From contig JADJWE010000004.1 in NCBI GenBank assembly GCA_016716525.1, positions 310,001-374,000 on the forward strand: 64,000 nt of DNA, in the 5' to 3' direction. The notes under the pieces were generated by a model. That model worked only from the letters and a program-made list of their open reading frames with translations. It did no database searches and was not told the origin of the DNA. The stretch is from Candidatus Flexicrinis affinis (GTDB lineage Bacteria; Chloroflexota; Anaerolineae; Aggregatilineales; Phototrophicaceae). Below, in pieces: positions 8,697 through 19,891 of this stretch. The position numbers and the translations under genes were made by a program. Within the stretch, counting starts at the first letter, position 1; each line of letters opens with the position of its first letter.

Positions 8697-9248
8697 TTAT
8701 GGCGATGGCGTATCGGTCGGTGGCATGAGCACGCCGGGCGGCCCGTCGGTGCTGGTGGGTGCGATCACCACCTGCGTATTGGTGGCGAACGGCGGCGGCG
8801 GATTGACCTCGTCCGGCGCGCCGGGCGTGTCGGACGGCGGCGGCAGCGGCGTATCGCCTGAAATGGGCGGCAGCGTGTTGGTCGCCGGGAAGGTTAGCGT
8901 CGGCGCGAGCGTGCTGCTGGGGATGACAAAAGGTGTCGGCGACAGGATGCGCGTCGGCGGGTTAACGATCGGCGGTAGGATTTGGATCGGAGTGGGCTGC
9001 AGGGAGGGCAGCGGCGGCAAATTCGAGCTGACGATCGGAAGGGTCGGGAACTGGGTCGGGCGCGCGGTGGCGCTGGCGCCCAGTAACGTCGTCGTTGCCG
9101 TGGGCAGCGCGTCGTCCGTGCGCTGCGGTGCGGTACCCCACAAGAAGAAGCCGAGGCAGTAGAACGGCACCGTCGTGAAGATGATACCCACCAATATCAC
9201 GCGTAGAAGTTGACGGCGGCGTTCCGTTATCGCTGCTTGGTCGAGCAT
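8697..9248 (-). CDS. Single-pass membrane protein with long Pro/Thr-rich extracellular tail
   Basis: The product has 183 residues. A short basic N-terminus (ITERRRQLLR) precedes one TM helix (about residues 17-37, VILVGIIFTTVPFYCLGFFLW). The remaining 145 residues are almost entirely P, T, S, A and L with TPTP-like repeats. There is no folded domain or anchor motif. I used the ATG at 9248; an upstream start at 9275 is possible. Upstream the sequence CCTATGCTACACTA gives an extended -10, which recurs before the WD40 gene near 11986. It likely starts the M42 operon. Confidence 0.75.
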   Translation of the reverse strand: MLDQAAITERRRQLLRVILVGIIFTTVPFYCLGFFLWGTAPQRTDDALPTATTTLLGASATARPTQFPTLPIVSSNLPPLPSLQPTPIQILPPIVNPPTRILSPTPFVIPSSTLAPTLTFPATNTLPPISGDTPLPPPSDTPGAPDEVNPPPPFATNTQVVIAPTSTDGPPGVLMPPTDTPSP

Positions 9249-9362
9249 GAGCGTCTCACAGCGTACACTTAGCAAGCCCTAGTGTAGCATAGGCCCGCGC
9301 CGCCTGCGATGTATGCTATACTTCGGTCTCCACGTCGGGACTAAAGCAGACAGGACGGGTCG

Positions 9363-10001
9363 ATGCGCGCTGCGCGGATGGTGTGGGCAGTTCTTGTACT
9401 GGTGGCGGCGGTCGCGCTCAGCGGTTCGCCGGCGCTGGCGATCACGACACCGACCCCCGCTGCCTCGCCAACCGACGTGCCGTCCACAGCGACACCCAGC
9501 CCGCGCCCGCCAACAGCGACGAACACAGCCGTTCCGCCCACAGCGACACCCACTGGTGTGCCGCCCACGGCGACCGAAACAGACGTGCCGGCCACGGCGA
9601 CGTCAACGGCTACTCGCACGCGCGTCCCGCCCAGCAGCACGCCGACCACCGCCCCGAGCGCGACAATCGACGCGACCGGCACTGCGAACGCCGTGCGCGA
9701 ATTGGCGACCGATACGCAGTCGAGCACCGACCAAACGGCCACCGCGGCTGCCGAAGCATCGCCGACGCCGGATGCAACCGCCCTGCCGACCGAAGAATCT
9801 ACGGCCGACGCGACTAACGAAGCCACACCCCCGGCCAGTCCGACGCCGACCTTTGCCGGGCCAAGCGCCACCCCGCGCCCCGCCATTATCCGCGAACCCG
9901 AACCGCCGAGTAACAGCGGCGGCCAAGTCTTGCTCGTCGCGGTGTTGATCGCGGTCGGGTTGGTCGCCATCGGTGTCGCACAGGCCACCCGGCGCCGCTA
10001 G
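9363..10001 (+). CDS. Secreted/surface Pro-Thr-rich repeat protein with C-terminal membrane anchor
   Basis: The protein has 212 residues. A clear signal peptide (1-26, ending SGSPALA) is followed by degenerate repeats of PPTATPTGV type to about residue 100. A Ser/Thr/Ala-rich spacer continues to 175. A C-terminal TM helix (about 186-207, LLVAVLIAVGLVAIGVA) ends in TRRR. The layout is that of a stalk-like cell-surface protein, probably O-glycosylated; no enzymatic domain is present. TATACT at 9317-9322 within TATGCTATACT is a plausible extended -10. Confidence 0.75.
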   Translation: MRAARMVWAVLVLVAAVALSGSPALAITTPTPAASPTDVPSTATPSPRPPTATNTAVPPTATPTGVPPTATETDVPATATSTATRTRVPPSSTPTTAPSATIDATGTANAVRELATDTQSSTDQTATAAAEASPTPDATALPTEESTADATNEATPPASPTPTFAGPSATPRPAIIREPEPPSNSGGQVLLVAVLIAVGLVAIGVAQATRRR

Positions 10002-10089
10002 ACCCACTGCATTATCCCTACCCATATTGATGTGTTACTGAATGGCTCTGGCGCGGTACACTGTGCGTTAGTTGCTGTTTAAGATACGT

Positions 10090-10175
10090 GCGGAGGCTGA
10101 GTCTCCGTACCTTCACCAGAGGGCGAGAGCCCTCTGGGCTGCCGTTTCTGACGGGGCTTGGGACAGGGCCCCAAA
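10090..10175 (-). repeat. GGGGCGCTGCC repeat family, copy C (lacks variable hairpin)
   Basis: Read on the reverse strand this starts GGGGCCCTGTCCCAAGCCCC, then an imperfect stem and CCAGAGGGCTCTCGCCCTCTGG, ending GGAGACTCAGCCTCCG. These blocks occur in the same order in the longer copies at 30150 and 45091. The central variable palindrome found there is absent here. Confidence 0.7.
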
Positions 10176-10224
10176 CTGAATGCACTTTTCAAATAGGATC
10201 TTGGTACGTGCTGGAGGACGAGCG

Positions 10225-10848
10225 ATGAACATCGGCATTCTTGGATCTGGACGGGTGGGATCGGCCCTTGGCCGGCAGTGGGCAAGCCGCGGCCACGCCG
10301 TCATGTTTGGAAGCCGCACGCCGGATCGCCTGCGCGATATGGTCAAATCTGCCGGGCCGAACGCCCGCGCCGGCACATCCGACGAGGTGCTCGCTTTTGC
10401 CGACGTGATTCTGCTTTCCGTGCCGTGGACGGCCGTCCGTGAGACGGTGACCTCGGTGCCCGACTGGCGCGGCAAGGTCCTGATTGACGCGGTGAACCGC
10501 CTGCGCGACATCCCGCCGGCGGACAGCATCGGCACGTCGAGCGAGGATGTCGCCCACTGGGCGCGCGGCGCGCGCGTGGTCAAGGCGTTCAACACGATCG
10601 GCTCGGAGGTTATGGACGCGCCAGTCTTTGACGGTGATCGGGCGGTGTTGCTGCTGTGCGGAGACGACCCGGATGCCAAGGCGGTCGTGGCAGGGTTGGC
10701 AGACGAGATCGGTTTCGAGCCGGTCGATGTCGGCGGCATCAAGATGTCGGAAATCGTCGATCACATGACGCGCCTGTGGGTCGGCCTTGCCATGAACACG
10801 CCGCTCGGCCGCAATTTCGCGTTCAAGCTTCTTACTCGCGACGGGTGA
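10225..10848 (+). CDS. NADP-dependent F420-reductase-like oxidoreductase
   Basis: The protein has 207 residues with an N-terminal Rossmann fold: MNIGILGSGRVGSALG gives GxGxxG at residues 7-12. MFGSRTPDRL at about 30-39 fits an NADP-phosphate-binding loop. The body (VILLSVPW, then GKVLIDAVNRL, KAFNTIGSEVM) matches the NAD(P)-binding family that includes archaeal F420H2:NADP reductase and similar bacterial enzymes. The ATG at 10225 has GGAGG 8-10 bases upstream, so an earlier in-frame start at 10180 is unlikely. The electron acceptor is not determinable. It lies between two copies of the same intergenic repeat. Confidence 0.82.
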   Translation: MNIGILGSGRVGSALGRQWASRGHAVMFGSRTPDRLRDMVKSAGPNARAGTSDEVLAFADVILLSVPWTAVRETVTSVPDWRGKVLIDAVNRLRDIPPADSIGTSSEDVAHWARGARVVKAFNTIGSEVMDAPVFDGDRAVLLLCGDDPDAKAVVAGLADEIGFEPVDVGGIKMSEIVDHMTRLWVGLAMNTPLGRNFAFKLLTRDG

Positions 10849-10856
10849 CGTTCCCT

Positions 10857-10915
10857 GCAGAGGCTTAGCCTCAGCACCTTCACAAGAGGTTTGTGGCAGC
10901 GCCCCAATACTACTG
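10857..10915 (-). repeat. GGGGCGCTGCC repeat family, copy D (short)
   Basis: On the reverse strand: TTGGGGCGCTGCCACAAACC, then a short segment, then GTGAAGGTGCTGAGGCTAAG and CCTCTGC. It is a deleted version of copies A and B, keeping only the two ends. Confidence 0.65.
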
Positions 10916-11857
10916 CCGGCTTTGCCACTCCTCGATGGCGCTGCGAATGAACGCCTGCACGTCCGGGTCGTCGACGTCGCTCACGGCGTCGAAGAAGCGC
11001 CCGTCCATCTCGATGCGCACACCCCCACCGGGCGCAGGCCGCACGTGAATGCCACGGCGCTGGAATTCCGCCACAAACTGCAGCTTGTACTGCAAATACG
11101 ATTCGATCGATCCGGCGATGTTGAGTTCGGGGATCGCCGGCAGCTCGACCTTGTGCGGCCGGAATGCGCCGCGCGACTTGATCTCGTCGCGCAGTTCGTT
11201 GTAGCGCGGCAAGTCACCGGGTAGCGATCCATCGCCGGTTGGCGACGGGGGCGGGGGGGCTGCGGGTGTCGTTCTGGTCGCGGTCGCAGGCTGGGCCGGG
11301 AGCGGGCCGGTCGCGTTGGGGTTAAGCGATACGCCCAACTCGTGCAGCAGTGTCTTGAACGTCTCGCGGGCCTTGGCGGCCCCGGCGAACGACTTATACG
11401 CCACGTCCCCGATCTGGACCATCAGCTTGCCGTCGCGCGGGTCGCGCAGGACGACCATCTGCTCCTCGGCGTGAGTGGTCGAGCCGTCGTTGAGGCGCAC
11501 ATCGGCGCTGCCAAGCCGCCGAGGCGCACCGATCGCGGCGATTGGCGGCACATCTTGCGTCGATGTGGCTCTGGAGGCCGCAACAGGTTCAGGTGCGGCG
11601 CGCGAATCCATCAACATATCGAGGTCGGGCAGGTCGAGCGAGGCGGCGGACGGGGCTGCATAGTCGGACGTAAGTGCCGCAGGCGCCGGCGAGGTCAGGG
11701 CAATCGCTTCAGCCGCCTTGCGCCGCCGCCGCTGCGCAGGCCGGATCACGGCGAAGAAGATCATCAGCGCAACCCACAGCAGTCCTGCAACGCAGGTTAC
11801 CGCGATCAGGCCGCGCGGGAGTTGTTGTACCAACCCACCAAGTTCGTCACCCAACAT
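10910..11857 (-). CDS. Membrane-anchored protein, unknown cytoplasmic domain
   Basis: A 315-residue protein with one N-terminal TM helix (about residues 17-39, LIAVTCVAGLLWVALMIFFAV) followed by a basic stop-transfer patch QRRRRK. A low-complexity Ala/Pro region spans roughly 45-190. Between them is a short beta-rich section (VLRDPRDGKLMVQIGDVAYKS). The C-terminal 90 residues are helical (LRDEIKSRGAF, IESYLQYKLQFVAEFQRRGIHV). AAAGGA 9 bases upstream supports the ATG. No family recognised. It is divergent from the WD40 gene. Confidence 0.72.
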   Translation of the reverse strand: MLGDELGGLVQQLPRGLIAVTCVAGLLWVALMIFFAVIRPAQRRRRKAAEAIALTSPAPAALTSDYAAPSAASLDLPDLDMLMDSRAAPEPVAASRATSTQDVPPIAAIGAPRRLGSADVRLNDGSTTHAEEQMVVLRDPRDGKLMVQIGDVAYKSFAGAAKARETFKTLLHELGVSLNPNATGPLPAQPATATRTTPAAPPPPSPTGDGSLPGDLPRYNELRDEIKSRGAFRPHKVELPAIPELNIAGSIESYLQYKLQFVAEFQRRGIHVRPAPGGGVRIEMDGRFFDAVSDVDDPDVQAFIRSAIEEWQSRQ

Positions 11858-12055
11858 GGTCGTCGTCCTTTGTCGTCATGCTATTAGTCTACCGTACGAC
11901 CGGCTCAAGAAAACGAAAGGTGAAAGGGTCTTATCAATCCGCGCAGACGTGGGCAGGCAGGGCGTTAACGCTGTTCGGCCGGGGGCCTATGCTACACTAC
12001 CACTTGAGACGGTCTCTGCTCCGTTCGCGCGGGGCAGGTGTGGAGATTCAGACCC

Positions 12056-13945
12056 ATGCGAACCCTCAAAATGCTCGCTGCCGCACTGATTCTGTGCGTG
12101 CTGTTCGCGTCCGTGAGCGTGGCGCAGTCGGATGTCATCACGGTCGGCAACGCGTCCCGTCTCGCTGAGGCCGTGCGCTTGGGCAAGGGCGGTGCGCGTG
12201 ATGTCGCGTTCAGCCCCGGCGGGCGCGCTCTGGCAGTCGCCAGTAATACCGGCGTGTGGCTGTACGACACGGCCGACTTCGAACGGTCGCCGCGCGCGAT
12301 CCGCACCGACTACACGCCGACTGCGCTAGCCTACTCGCCCGACGGTCTCGTACTGGCCATCAGCGACAGCGTCGGCAGCGTACACGTCATCGACACCGTA
12401 ACCGGCACGCAGCGGTTCGTTTTCTCACAGCACACCGATTACGTGACCGATGTGGCCTTTAGCGAGGACGGCGCGCTGGTCGCATCGACCGGCTTCGACC
12501 TCAACCTACACCTTTGGAACGCGTCCGACGGCACGCTCGTGCGGACGATCAACGCAGTTTCACCGCTGACATCGGTCGCGTTCTCTCCGGCCGTGGCTCA
12601 AGTCGCGGCTGGTGGCACCGACTTCACGGTACGCGTCTATGATATCGAGACGGGTGTCGAGCAGACGGTCATGGTCGGTCACACCTCGCCGGTGATCGAC
12701 GTCGCCTACATACCGGACGGAAGCGTTCTGGCCAGCGCCGCGCTCGACAACTCGGCGCGCATTTGGGACGCCGCGACCGGCGTCGAGCAGGCTGCCCTGA
12801 CGACGCACCTGAACTGGGTGCAGTCGGTCGCGTTTAGCCCCAACGGGTCGACATTGGCGACCGGCAGCGAGGATACGACGGTGCGCCTGTGGAACACCAG
12901 CAGTTGGACCGAGCGCACGATCCTGCGCGGCATTGCCGTCGGCCCGCTCGACATGACGTTCAACGCCGACGGCACGCTGTTGGCGACTGCCGCGCTCGGC
13001 GACGCCGTCCGCGTGATCGACACGACCACAGGCGCCAATCGGGCCGTGCTGGACGACTTCTCGCGCCCGATCAGCGACGCGGCGATCACCACCGACGGTA
13101 CGCGAGTCGTCACTGCTGACGAAAGCGGAAGCCTGCGGATTTGGGACAGTCTGCGTGGGATCGAGGTCGCGCGGCGCAATGCCAGCCAGGATACGGTATA
13201 CGCGATGGCGCTGGCTGTACTGACGAACGTCGCCGCTACAGGCGATAGTCAGGGACGCTTGCGCCTTTGGGATGGATTCACTGGATCACCGGTCAGCCGC
13301 CTCGGCGGTCATGACACGCAGATCAGTGCGCTGGCATTCACGGTTGATGGCTCGCGCATTGCGTCGACGGCGGTCGGCACCGGCCAGAGCGCCGAGGTTA
13401 CCGTATGGGATGTCGCCGGCGAGGCCGCCGTCACGACCTTTGACCCGGGTATTCGCCGGGTGAACGCGCTGGCCTTCAGCCCGGGCGGGAGTTCGCTGGC
13501 CGGCGCAGGTGACGCCGGTGCACTGCGCTTATGGGACGCCGCCGACGGCGACCTGCTGCTGACGTTTAGCGGCCACGAGCGCGATGTCGTCGCCGTGCGC
13601 TTCGCGTTTGACGGCCGCACCATCTGGTCAGCCGCCGAGGACGGGTCGATCCGCGCGTGGGACGTGGCAACCGGCGAACAACTCCGCGACATTGAGCTGG
13701 GGGCGGGCGAACGCGCGTATGCGCTGGCGCTGTCGCCGGACGGAAGCCTGTTGGCCGCAGGGGTGTCGCAAGGCTTCGGTGACGAGATCGGCCTGCTCCG
13801 GCTGTGGGACACGGCGACCGGCGAGGTGGTCACGACGCTCCGCGCACACAATGGCCGCGTGACGTCGCTGACGTTCAGCCAGGACGCGCGAGCCTTGATC
13901 TCTGGCGGCGTCGACGGCTCAGTCGCTGTGTGGCGCGTGCGGTAG
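12056..13945 (+). CDS. Secreted WD40-repeat propeller protein
   Basis: The product has 629 residues. The ATG at 12056 begins a signal peptide (MLAAALILCVLFASVSVAQS). The rest is WD40 repeats, roughly a dozen, with endings such as LWNASDG, IWDAATG, LWNTSS and VWDVAGE preceded by FSPDG-type turns. This is enough for two seven-bladed propellers. It probably acts as an extracytoplasmic protein-interaction scaffold. CCTATGCTACACTA (near 11986-11999) is an extended -10. The same style of repeats appears in the C-terminal half of the TIR protein at 50276. Confidence 0.88.
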   Translation: MRTLKMLAAALILCVLFASVSVAQSDVITVGNASRLAEAVRLGKGGARDVAFSPGGRALAVASNTGVWLYDTADFERSPRAIRTDYTPTALAYSPDGLVLAISDSVGSVHVIDTVTGTQRFVFSQHTDYVTDVAFSEDGALVASTGFDLNLHLWNASDGTLVRTINAVSPLTSVAFSPAVAQVAAGGTDFTVRVYDIETGVEQTVMVGHTSPVIDVAYIPDGSVLASAALDNSARIWDAATGVEQAALTTHLNWVQSVAFSPNGSTLATGSEDTTVRLWNTSSWTERTILRGIAVGPLDMTFNADGTLLATAALGDAVRVIDTTTGANRAVLDDFSRPISDAAITTDGTRVVTADESGSLRIWDSLRGIEVARRNASQDTVYAMALAVLTNVAATGDSQGRLRLWDGFTGSPVSRLGGHDTQISALAFTVDGSRIASTAVGTGQSAEVTVWDVAGEAAVTTFDPGIRRVNALAFSPGGSSLAGAGDAGALRLWDAADGDLLLTFSGHERDVVAVRFAFDGRTIWSAAEDGSIRAWDVATGEQLRDIELGAGERAYALALSPDGSLLAAGVSQGFGDEIGLLRLWDTATGEVVTTLRAHNGRVTSLTFSQDARALISGGVDGSVAVWRVR

Positions 13946-13982
13946 AGGGAAGTGATGAGAGAAGGGCTTCGGGCTTAAGATT

Positions 13983-14137
13983 CAGTTGACAGGGGTCAGT
14001 TGTCAGGAGTCAGAAAGGAAACGAGGTTCGTAGGGACATTGCACTGTCGTGTCCGCCGTAGGGTCGACCCGCTGGGTCGACCGCCGCGCGGAATACCTTC
14101 ACCTCGGACCCCTATCCCCACGTCGTCAATCTTTGAT
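13983..14137. repeat. Composite intergenic repeat
   Basis: 13983-14013 contains two GTCAGTTGTCAG-type units. 14029-14053 is a palindrome of the CGTAGGGACA..TGTCGTGTCC type, followed by GGGTCGACCC..GGGTCGACC. The block fills the gap between the converging WD40 and acylphosphatase genes. Confidence 0.65.
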
Positions 14138-14440
14138 CTACTCGTCGTAGATGCCGTGGCGCGTCCTGAACCCCGTGTACTGGTCCGTTGCCGCTCCCCA
14201 CTCATGGACGACGTTGGTTACGCGCGCGCCGCTGGGGCCGTGATGCAGCCAATCGAGCAGGGCCTGCAAATCCTTGCGAGGGCCTTCGGCGATCACTTCG
14301 ACGGTGCGCCCATCCGACAGATTCATGACCCAACCCGTCAGCCCCAAGGCCAACGCTTGCTGCGTGGTGTAATAGCGGAAGCTGACGCCTTGTACCCGTC
14401 CCATGACTTTAACATGCAGGCGTTCGTGCGTCTCAGGCAT
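14138..14440 (-). CDS. acyP: Acylphosphatase
   Basis: The product has 100 residues, typical for the family. HERLHVKVMGRVQGVSFRYY contains the phosphate-binding G-R-V-Q-G-V-x-F-R loop with its catalytic arginine. GWVMNLSDGRTVEV supplies the catalytic asparagine (GWVxN), and VEVIAEG follows. It hydrolyses acyl phosphates such as 1,3-bisphosphoglycerate or carbamoyl phosphate in the cytosol. The ATG at 14440 starts just before HERL; the open frame extends upstream to 14743 but through repeats, so that extension is unlikely. Confidence 0.94.
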   Translation of the reverse strand: MPETHERLHVKVMGRVQGVSFRYYTTQQALALGLTGWVMNLSDGRTVEVIAEGPRKDLQALLDWLHHGPSGARVTNVVHEWGAATDQYTGFRTRHGIYDE

Positions 14441-14854
14441 GCTCGTCGATCCTTTGCTCAGGGTCCATTTTAGCAGGGATGACAAGGGGGATGGACAAAG
14501 GGTACCGGCCACCCCGACAGTCACCGTTGTTTGCCCGGCATCGGCTCCTTCTCGGACACGGCAGCTAAGCCCGCGATGTGGAGAAGAGCGTAGAGACGGT
14601 GATCTCTCCTGTCCCCCGTGAGGGAGAGAGGCCGGGTGTGAGGGGTGTGAACGAAGTGATGAGAGAAGTTCGCAGGAGTCAGTCGTCAGGCAATAGACTC
14701 CGGGCGTTTCGTAGGGGCCACCCGGCGGGTCGCTCGCTGACAAAGGTCGCGATGCCGCATCCGATCATGTTTCCGCATTTCCCTTCTCCCCTCTCCCCGC
14801 TTGCGAGGGAGAGGGGCCGGGGGTGAGGGGCAAACACGCCAGCGACCCGCCGAA
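14441..14854. repeat. Repeat-filled intergenic region between lon and acylphosphatase
   Basis: No gene is supported here. 14604-14646 and 14780-14830 are C-rich/G-rich hairpin units (CCCCTCTCCC..GAGGGAGAGGGG and GGGGGTGAGGGG). 14652-14690 has GTGATGAGAGAAG followed by GGAGTCAGTCGTCAGG. 14709-14735 is a GTAGGGGCCACCC..GGGTCGC palindrome variant. The same parts recur at 6.2-6.5 kb and 35.1-35.35 kb. Confidence 0.75.
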
Positions 14855-14893
14855 ACAAAAATCCCCCTCGCCACGTGTGGGTGAGGGGGACTT
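14855..14893 (-). terminator. lon transcription terminator
   Basis: On the reverse strand, six bases after the lon stop, TCCCCCTC (14890-14883) pairs with GAGGGGGA (14869-14862), with inner CCAC/GTGG pairing, then TTTTTGTTTC. This is a textbook rho-independent terminator. It may have been recruited from the C-rich/G-rich intergenic repeat. Confidence 0.85.
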
Positions 14894-14898
14894 GAGGG

Positions 14899-17430
<2,532 letters not shown>

Positions 17431-17579
17431 GAAGTTAGGTAGGCCTTTCCGGGCCGCGATGGCGGTCTATGACATTAGTGTACGGTATTGAGGGTAACCG
17501 TGTCCCGTAAAATTGCTGTTAGAACTGGGGGCCGGCCCCTAATAAGTGGATGAACGTTGGCGATGCGGGCCAATCGCAG

Positions 17580-18131
17580 TCAATCGGCCGGCGGAACGTC
17601 CAGCCCTTTGGCGATCGCGCGCAAGGCGTCGGGCAGCAGCGCAAGAACGGCGGCTGCGGCCTGCGGGTCGTCGGTGGCGAATGATTCGGCCTCGCGCAGG
17701 ATTTCGACCATCACCTCGATGAGCAGCAGGTGAACGGCGACAATGCGCGGCAGCACTTCGCGGAACAAGCGCGGATCGGACGCCGCGTGGATCAACAGCC
17801 ACGCCGCGCCGGTCATCAACGGGAGCGTGGCCGCGTTCGCCAGCGCCATCGCGGCAGCGACAGCTTCATCCGGGACGGGCCATGTGGCGGCTTTTTGCTG
17901 CTGCATGATGGCACTGATGCGCGCCATGATTCGAGATGCGAGTCGTTCGGGCGCGCGCTCGCGCGGGGCGCTGCTGAGCATTCGATGGACGCGCTCGAGC
18001 CGGTCGGCTTCGGCCTGTGTTTCGGGTTCGGCGGCGAGCTTGGCCCGAAGCGCGGCCCGTGCCTCACTGTTGGGCAGCATATCGAGTGCCTCTTGAACCT
18101 GCTGCAAGCGTTGGGCTTTGGTGTCCGACAT
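17580..18131 (-). CDS. Probable anti-sigma factor partner of the adjacent ECF sigma
   Basis: The product has 183 residues and starts 3 bp after the sigma-factor stop, so translation is likely coupled. The N-terminal half is helical and charged (QRLQQVQEALDMLPN, ERVHRMLSSAPRERAPERLASRIMARI), as in zinc-free anti-sigma domains. No HxxxCxxC zinc motif is present. A weakly hydrophobic middle (AAWLLIHAA, VHLLLIEVMVEI) could be one or two membrane segments. The anti-sigma role rests mainly on position. Confidence 0.6.
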   Translation of the reverse strand: MSDTKAQRLQQVQEALDMLPNSEARAALRAKLAAEPETQAEADRLERVHRMLSSAPRERAPERLASRIMARISAIMQQQKAATWPVPDEAVAAAMALANAATLPLMTGAAWLLIHAASDPRLFREVLPRIVAVHLLLIEVMVEILREAESFATDDPQAAAAVLALLPDALRAIAKGLDVPPAD

Positions 18132-18134
18132 GAC

Positions 18135-18719
18135 CTAGTACACCCCTTCGTTGGGCAGCGCGACATCGCCGAGCAGCTCGGCGAGCTTCTGCCGCGCGCG
18201 GAACAGGCGGCTTTTGACCGCGCTCACGCTGGTCTCGGTCGCTTCCGCGATTTCTTCGTACCCGTGATCGAACCAGTAGCGCAGCACGACCATCGCCCGA
18301 TCTTGCGCCGGCAGGCGGTCGAGCATTTGCTGAATGCGGTCGCGCAGTTCGATTCCCATGGTGGCCTGCTCAGGAGTGGGATCGTCGCTGGACAGCGTAA
18401 GCGCGACCGGCTCGTCCTCGTCGTCTATCGACACGTCGTTACCACGACGGCGGCGCAGCAGGTCGTAGCAGTAGTTGGTCGTGATCGTCAGCATCCAAGT
18501 GCGGAAGCTGGCCCGCGTGTGATCGTAGCGCGGCAGCACGCGCAGCAGGCGAATGAACACATCCTGCGTGGCGTCTTCGGCCTCTTGGGCCGTGCCCATC
18601 ATGCGATAGCACGCGGTGTACACGTCGTCCTTATAGGTGTAGTAGATTTCCTCAAATGCCGCCTGATCGCCGGCAATTGCATCGGAAATCCATTCCAGCA
18701 GAATCGGGTCATCACTCAC
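18135..18719 (-). CDS. ECF (group IV) RNA polymerase sigma factor
   Basis: A 194-residue protein beginning at a GTG. Region 2 (about residues 10-85) shows AFEEIYYTYKDDVYTACYRM and the DATQDVFIRLL motif typical of region 2.2. Region 4 (about 130-180) has LDRLPAQDRAMVVLRYWFDH, then YEEIAEATETSVSAVKSRLFRARQKL, the -35-binding helix-turn-helix. An acidic linker joins them. It would direct polymerase to a stress regulon and is probably held by the product of the next gene. The signal is unknown. Confidence 0.94.
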   Translation of the reverse strand: MSDDPILLEWISDAIAGDQAAFEEIYYTYKDDVYTACYRMMGTAQEAEDATQDVFIRLLRVLPRYDHTRASFRTWMLTITTNYCYDLLRRRRGNDVSIDDEDEPVALTLSSDDPTPEQATMGIELRDRIQQMLDRLPAQDRAMVVLRYWFDHGYEEIAEATETSVSAVKSRLFRARQKLAELLGDVALPNEGVY

Positions 18720-18896
18720 AGCGGCTTCGTTCCCCCCAGCGTGCGGTGCTGACCGCTCGCTAAAACATACGCCCCGAGCGTGCGAAAGGTTGCGTTACGG
18801 TAATTCTATCACACGTGTTGGACTAGACGGTCTGCGATGGCCGCAGTATAGTGTCATGAAAGTTGACGCCGAACGTACGGAAAGTTTGACCGTGCC

Positions 18897-19373
18897 GTGA
18901 TCCTGTACTTCCTCCGCCATGCCCACGCCGTAGACGCCGTCGGCCTGTCCGACGAGGAGCGCGCCCTGAACGACAAGGGGAATGCGCAGGCTGAAGCGAC
19001 CGCCAAGCTGTTTAAGCGTCTCGGCACACAAGTGGACGCGATCTACACAAGCCCGCGTCTGCGCTGCCGGCAGACTGCCGAGATTGTCGGGCGGGCCTTC
19101 AACCTTGAGCCGCAGGTGCGCGAAGAACTCAATTTTGACTTCAACATTACCCTTCTCAACGACCTGCTTGCCCCCCTAAACTTCGATCAGAACGTTATGC
19201 TGGTCGGGCATGAGCCGACCTTCAGCCGAGCAGTGCAAGACCTGACCGGTGCTCGTGTCGAGATGAAGAAGTGCGGTATCGCCCGCGTCGATCTGATCTC
19301 ACGCACGCCGCTGCAAGGCGAACTGATCTGGCTGGTCGCGCCGCGTCTGGTCCGCGCCATCGTAGAGAGATAA
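18897..19373 (+). CDS. sixA: Phosphohistidine phosphatase SixA-like (histidine phosphatase superfamily)
   Basis: The protein has 158 residues from a GTG start. The RHAHAVDA motif at residues 7-14 holds the catalytic histidine, and VGHEPTFSRAV supplies the second active-site histidine. YTSPRLRCRQTAEIV is the usual active-site arginine region. SixA enzymes remove phosphate from His-phosphorylated phosphotransferase proteins, though relatives act on other substrates. It is divergent from the ECF sigma gene, with TATAGT (18847-18852) as a possible -10. It is followed 5 bp later by a membrane-protein gene. Confidence 0.87.
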   Translation: MILYFLRHAHAVDAVGLSDEERALNDKGNAQAEATAKLFKRLGTQVDAIYTSPRLRCRQTAEIVGRAFNLEPQVREELNFDFNITLLNDLLAPLNFDQNVMLVGHEPTFSRAVQDLTGARVEMKKCGIARVDLISRTPLQGELIWLVAPRLVRAIVER

Positions 19374-19378
19374 CCCCC

Positions 19379-19891
19379 ATGCGCCCTATTGGCGTGCTGA
19401 TCGGCCTCGTCCTCGTGGTCGCTCTTATCGTAATCATTGCCCTCACCGCCGTGCTCGTCCCCGAACAACTCAGTCCCGCGTATGACGTAGCGCTCGCGTT
19501 CACCGATGCGCTGCTCGAGGCCCGCGACGATGCCGCTGCAGGCGCGCTGATCGGCCCCGAGCTGACCGCGTGGGCCGACGCCAACTGCCCGGACGGCCTC
19601 GGCGCGTGCGTGTTCGAGTATTTCCCTGACAGTTGGGGCAGCCCGGTCGATACGGTCTACCGGCGCAGTATCCCCGACGGCCCCGACGCATGGGACATCC
19701 TGCTCATCACCACGTTTGACGCCACACTCAGTCAGGGTTTCTCAGGCGTGTGCGTGTATCAGCGCGCTGAGAAGGTCGACGGTGAAACGTGGCAGATTAC
19801 GCGCTGGTCGGGGTGGGTAAGCTGTGACGAGCCGAACGCCGGCCTCGAACAGCTTCGGTCCGCGCAAGATGCGCCAAACCGTGCGCCGTAG
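19379..19891 (+). CDS. Membrane-anchored secreted protein, unknown
   Basis: The product has 170 residues with an N-terminal TM or uncleaved signal (about 5-28, GVLIGLVLVVALIVIIALTAVLV). An external domain of about 135 residues follows with four cysteines and a conserved-looking core (AYDVALAFTDALLEARDDAAAGALI) that recalls NTF2-like or DUF4878-type folds. It begins 5 bp after sixA and its end overlaps the next lipoprotein gene by 23 bp, so the three are probably one transcript. Family assignment is tentative. Confidence 0.7.
   Translation: MRPIGVLIGLVLVVALIVIIALTAVLVPEQLSPAYDVALAFTDALLEARDDAAAGALIGPELTAWADANCPDGLGACVFEYFPDSWGSPVDTVYRRSIPDGPDAWDILLITTFDATLSQGFSGVCVYQRAEKVDGETWQITRWSGWVSCDEPNAGLEQLRSAQDAPNRAP

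Noticed and set aside
9440..9660. Tandem DNA repeats in the surface-protein gene as a mobile or CRISPR element
   Set aside because: They encode degenerate PPTATPT protein repeats in frame within one gene.
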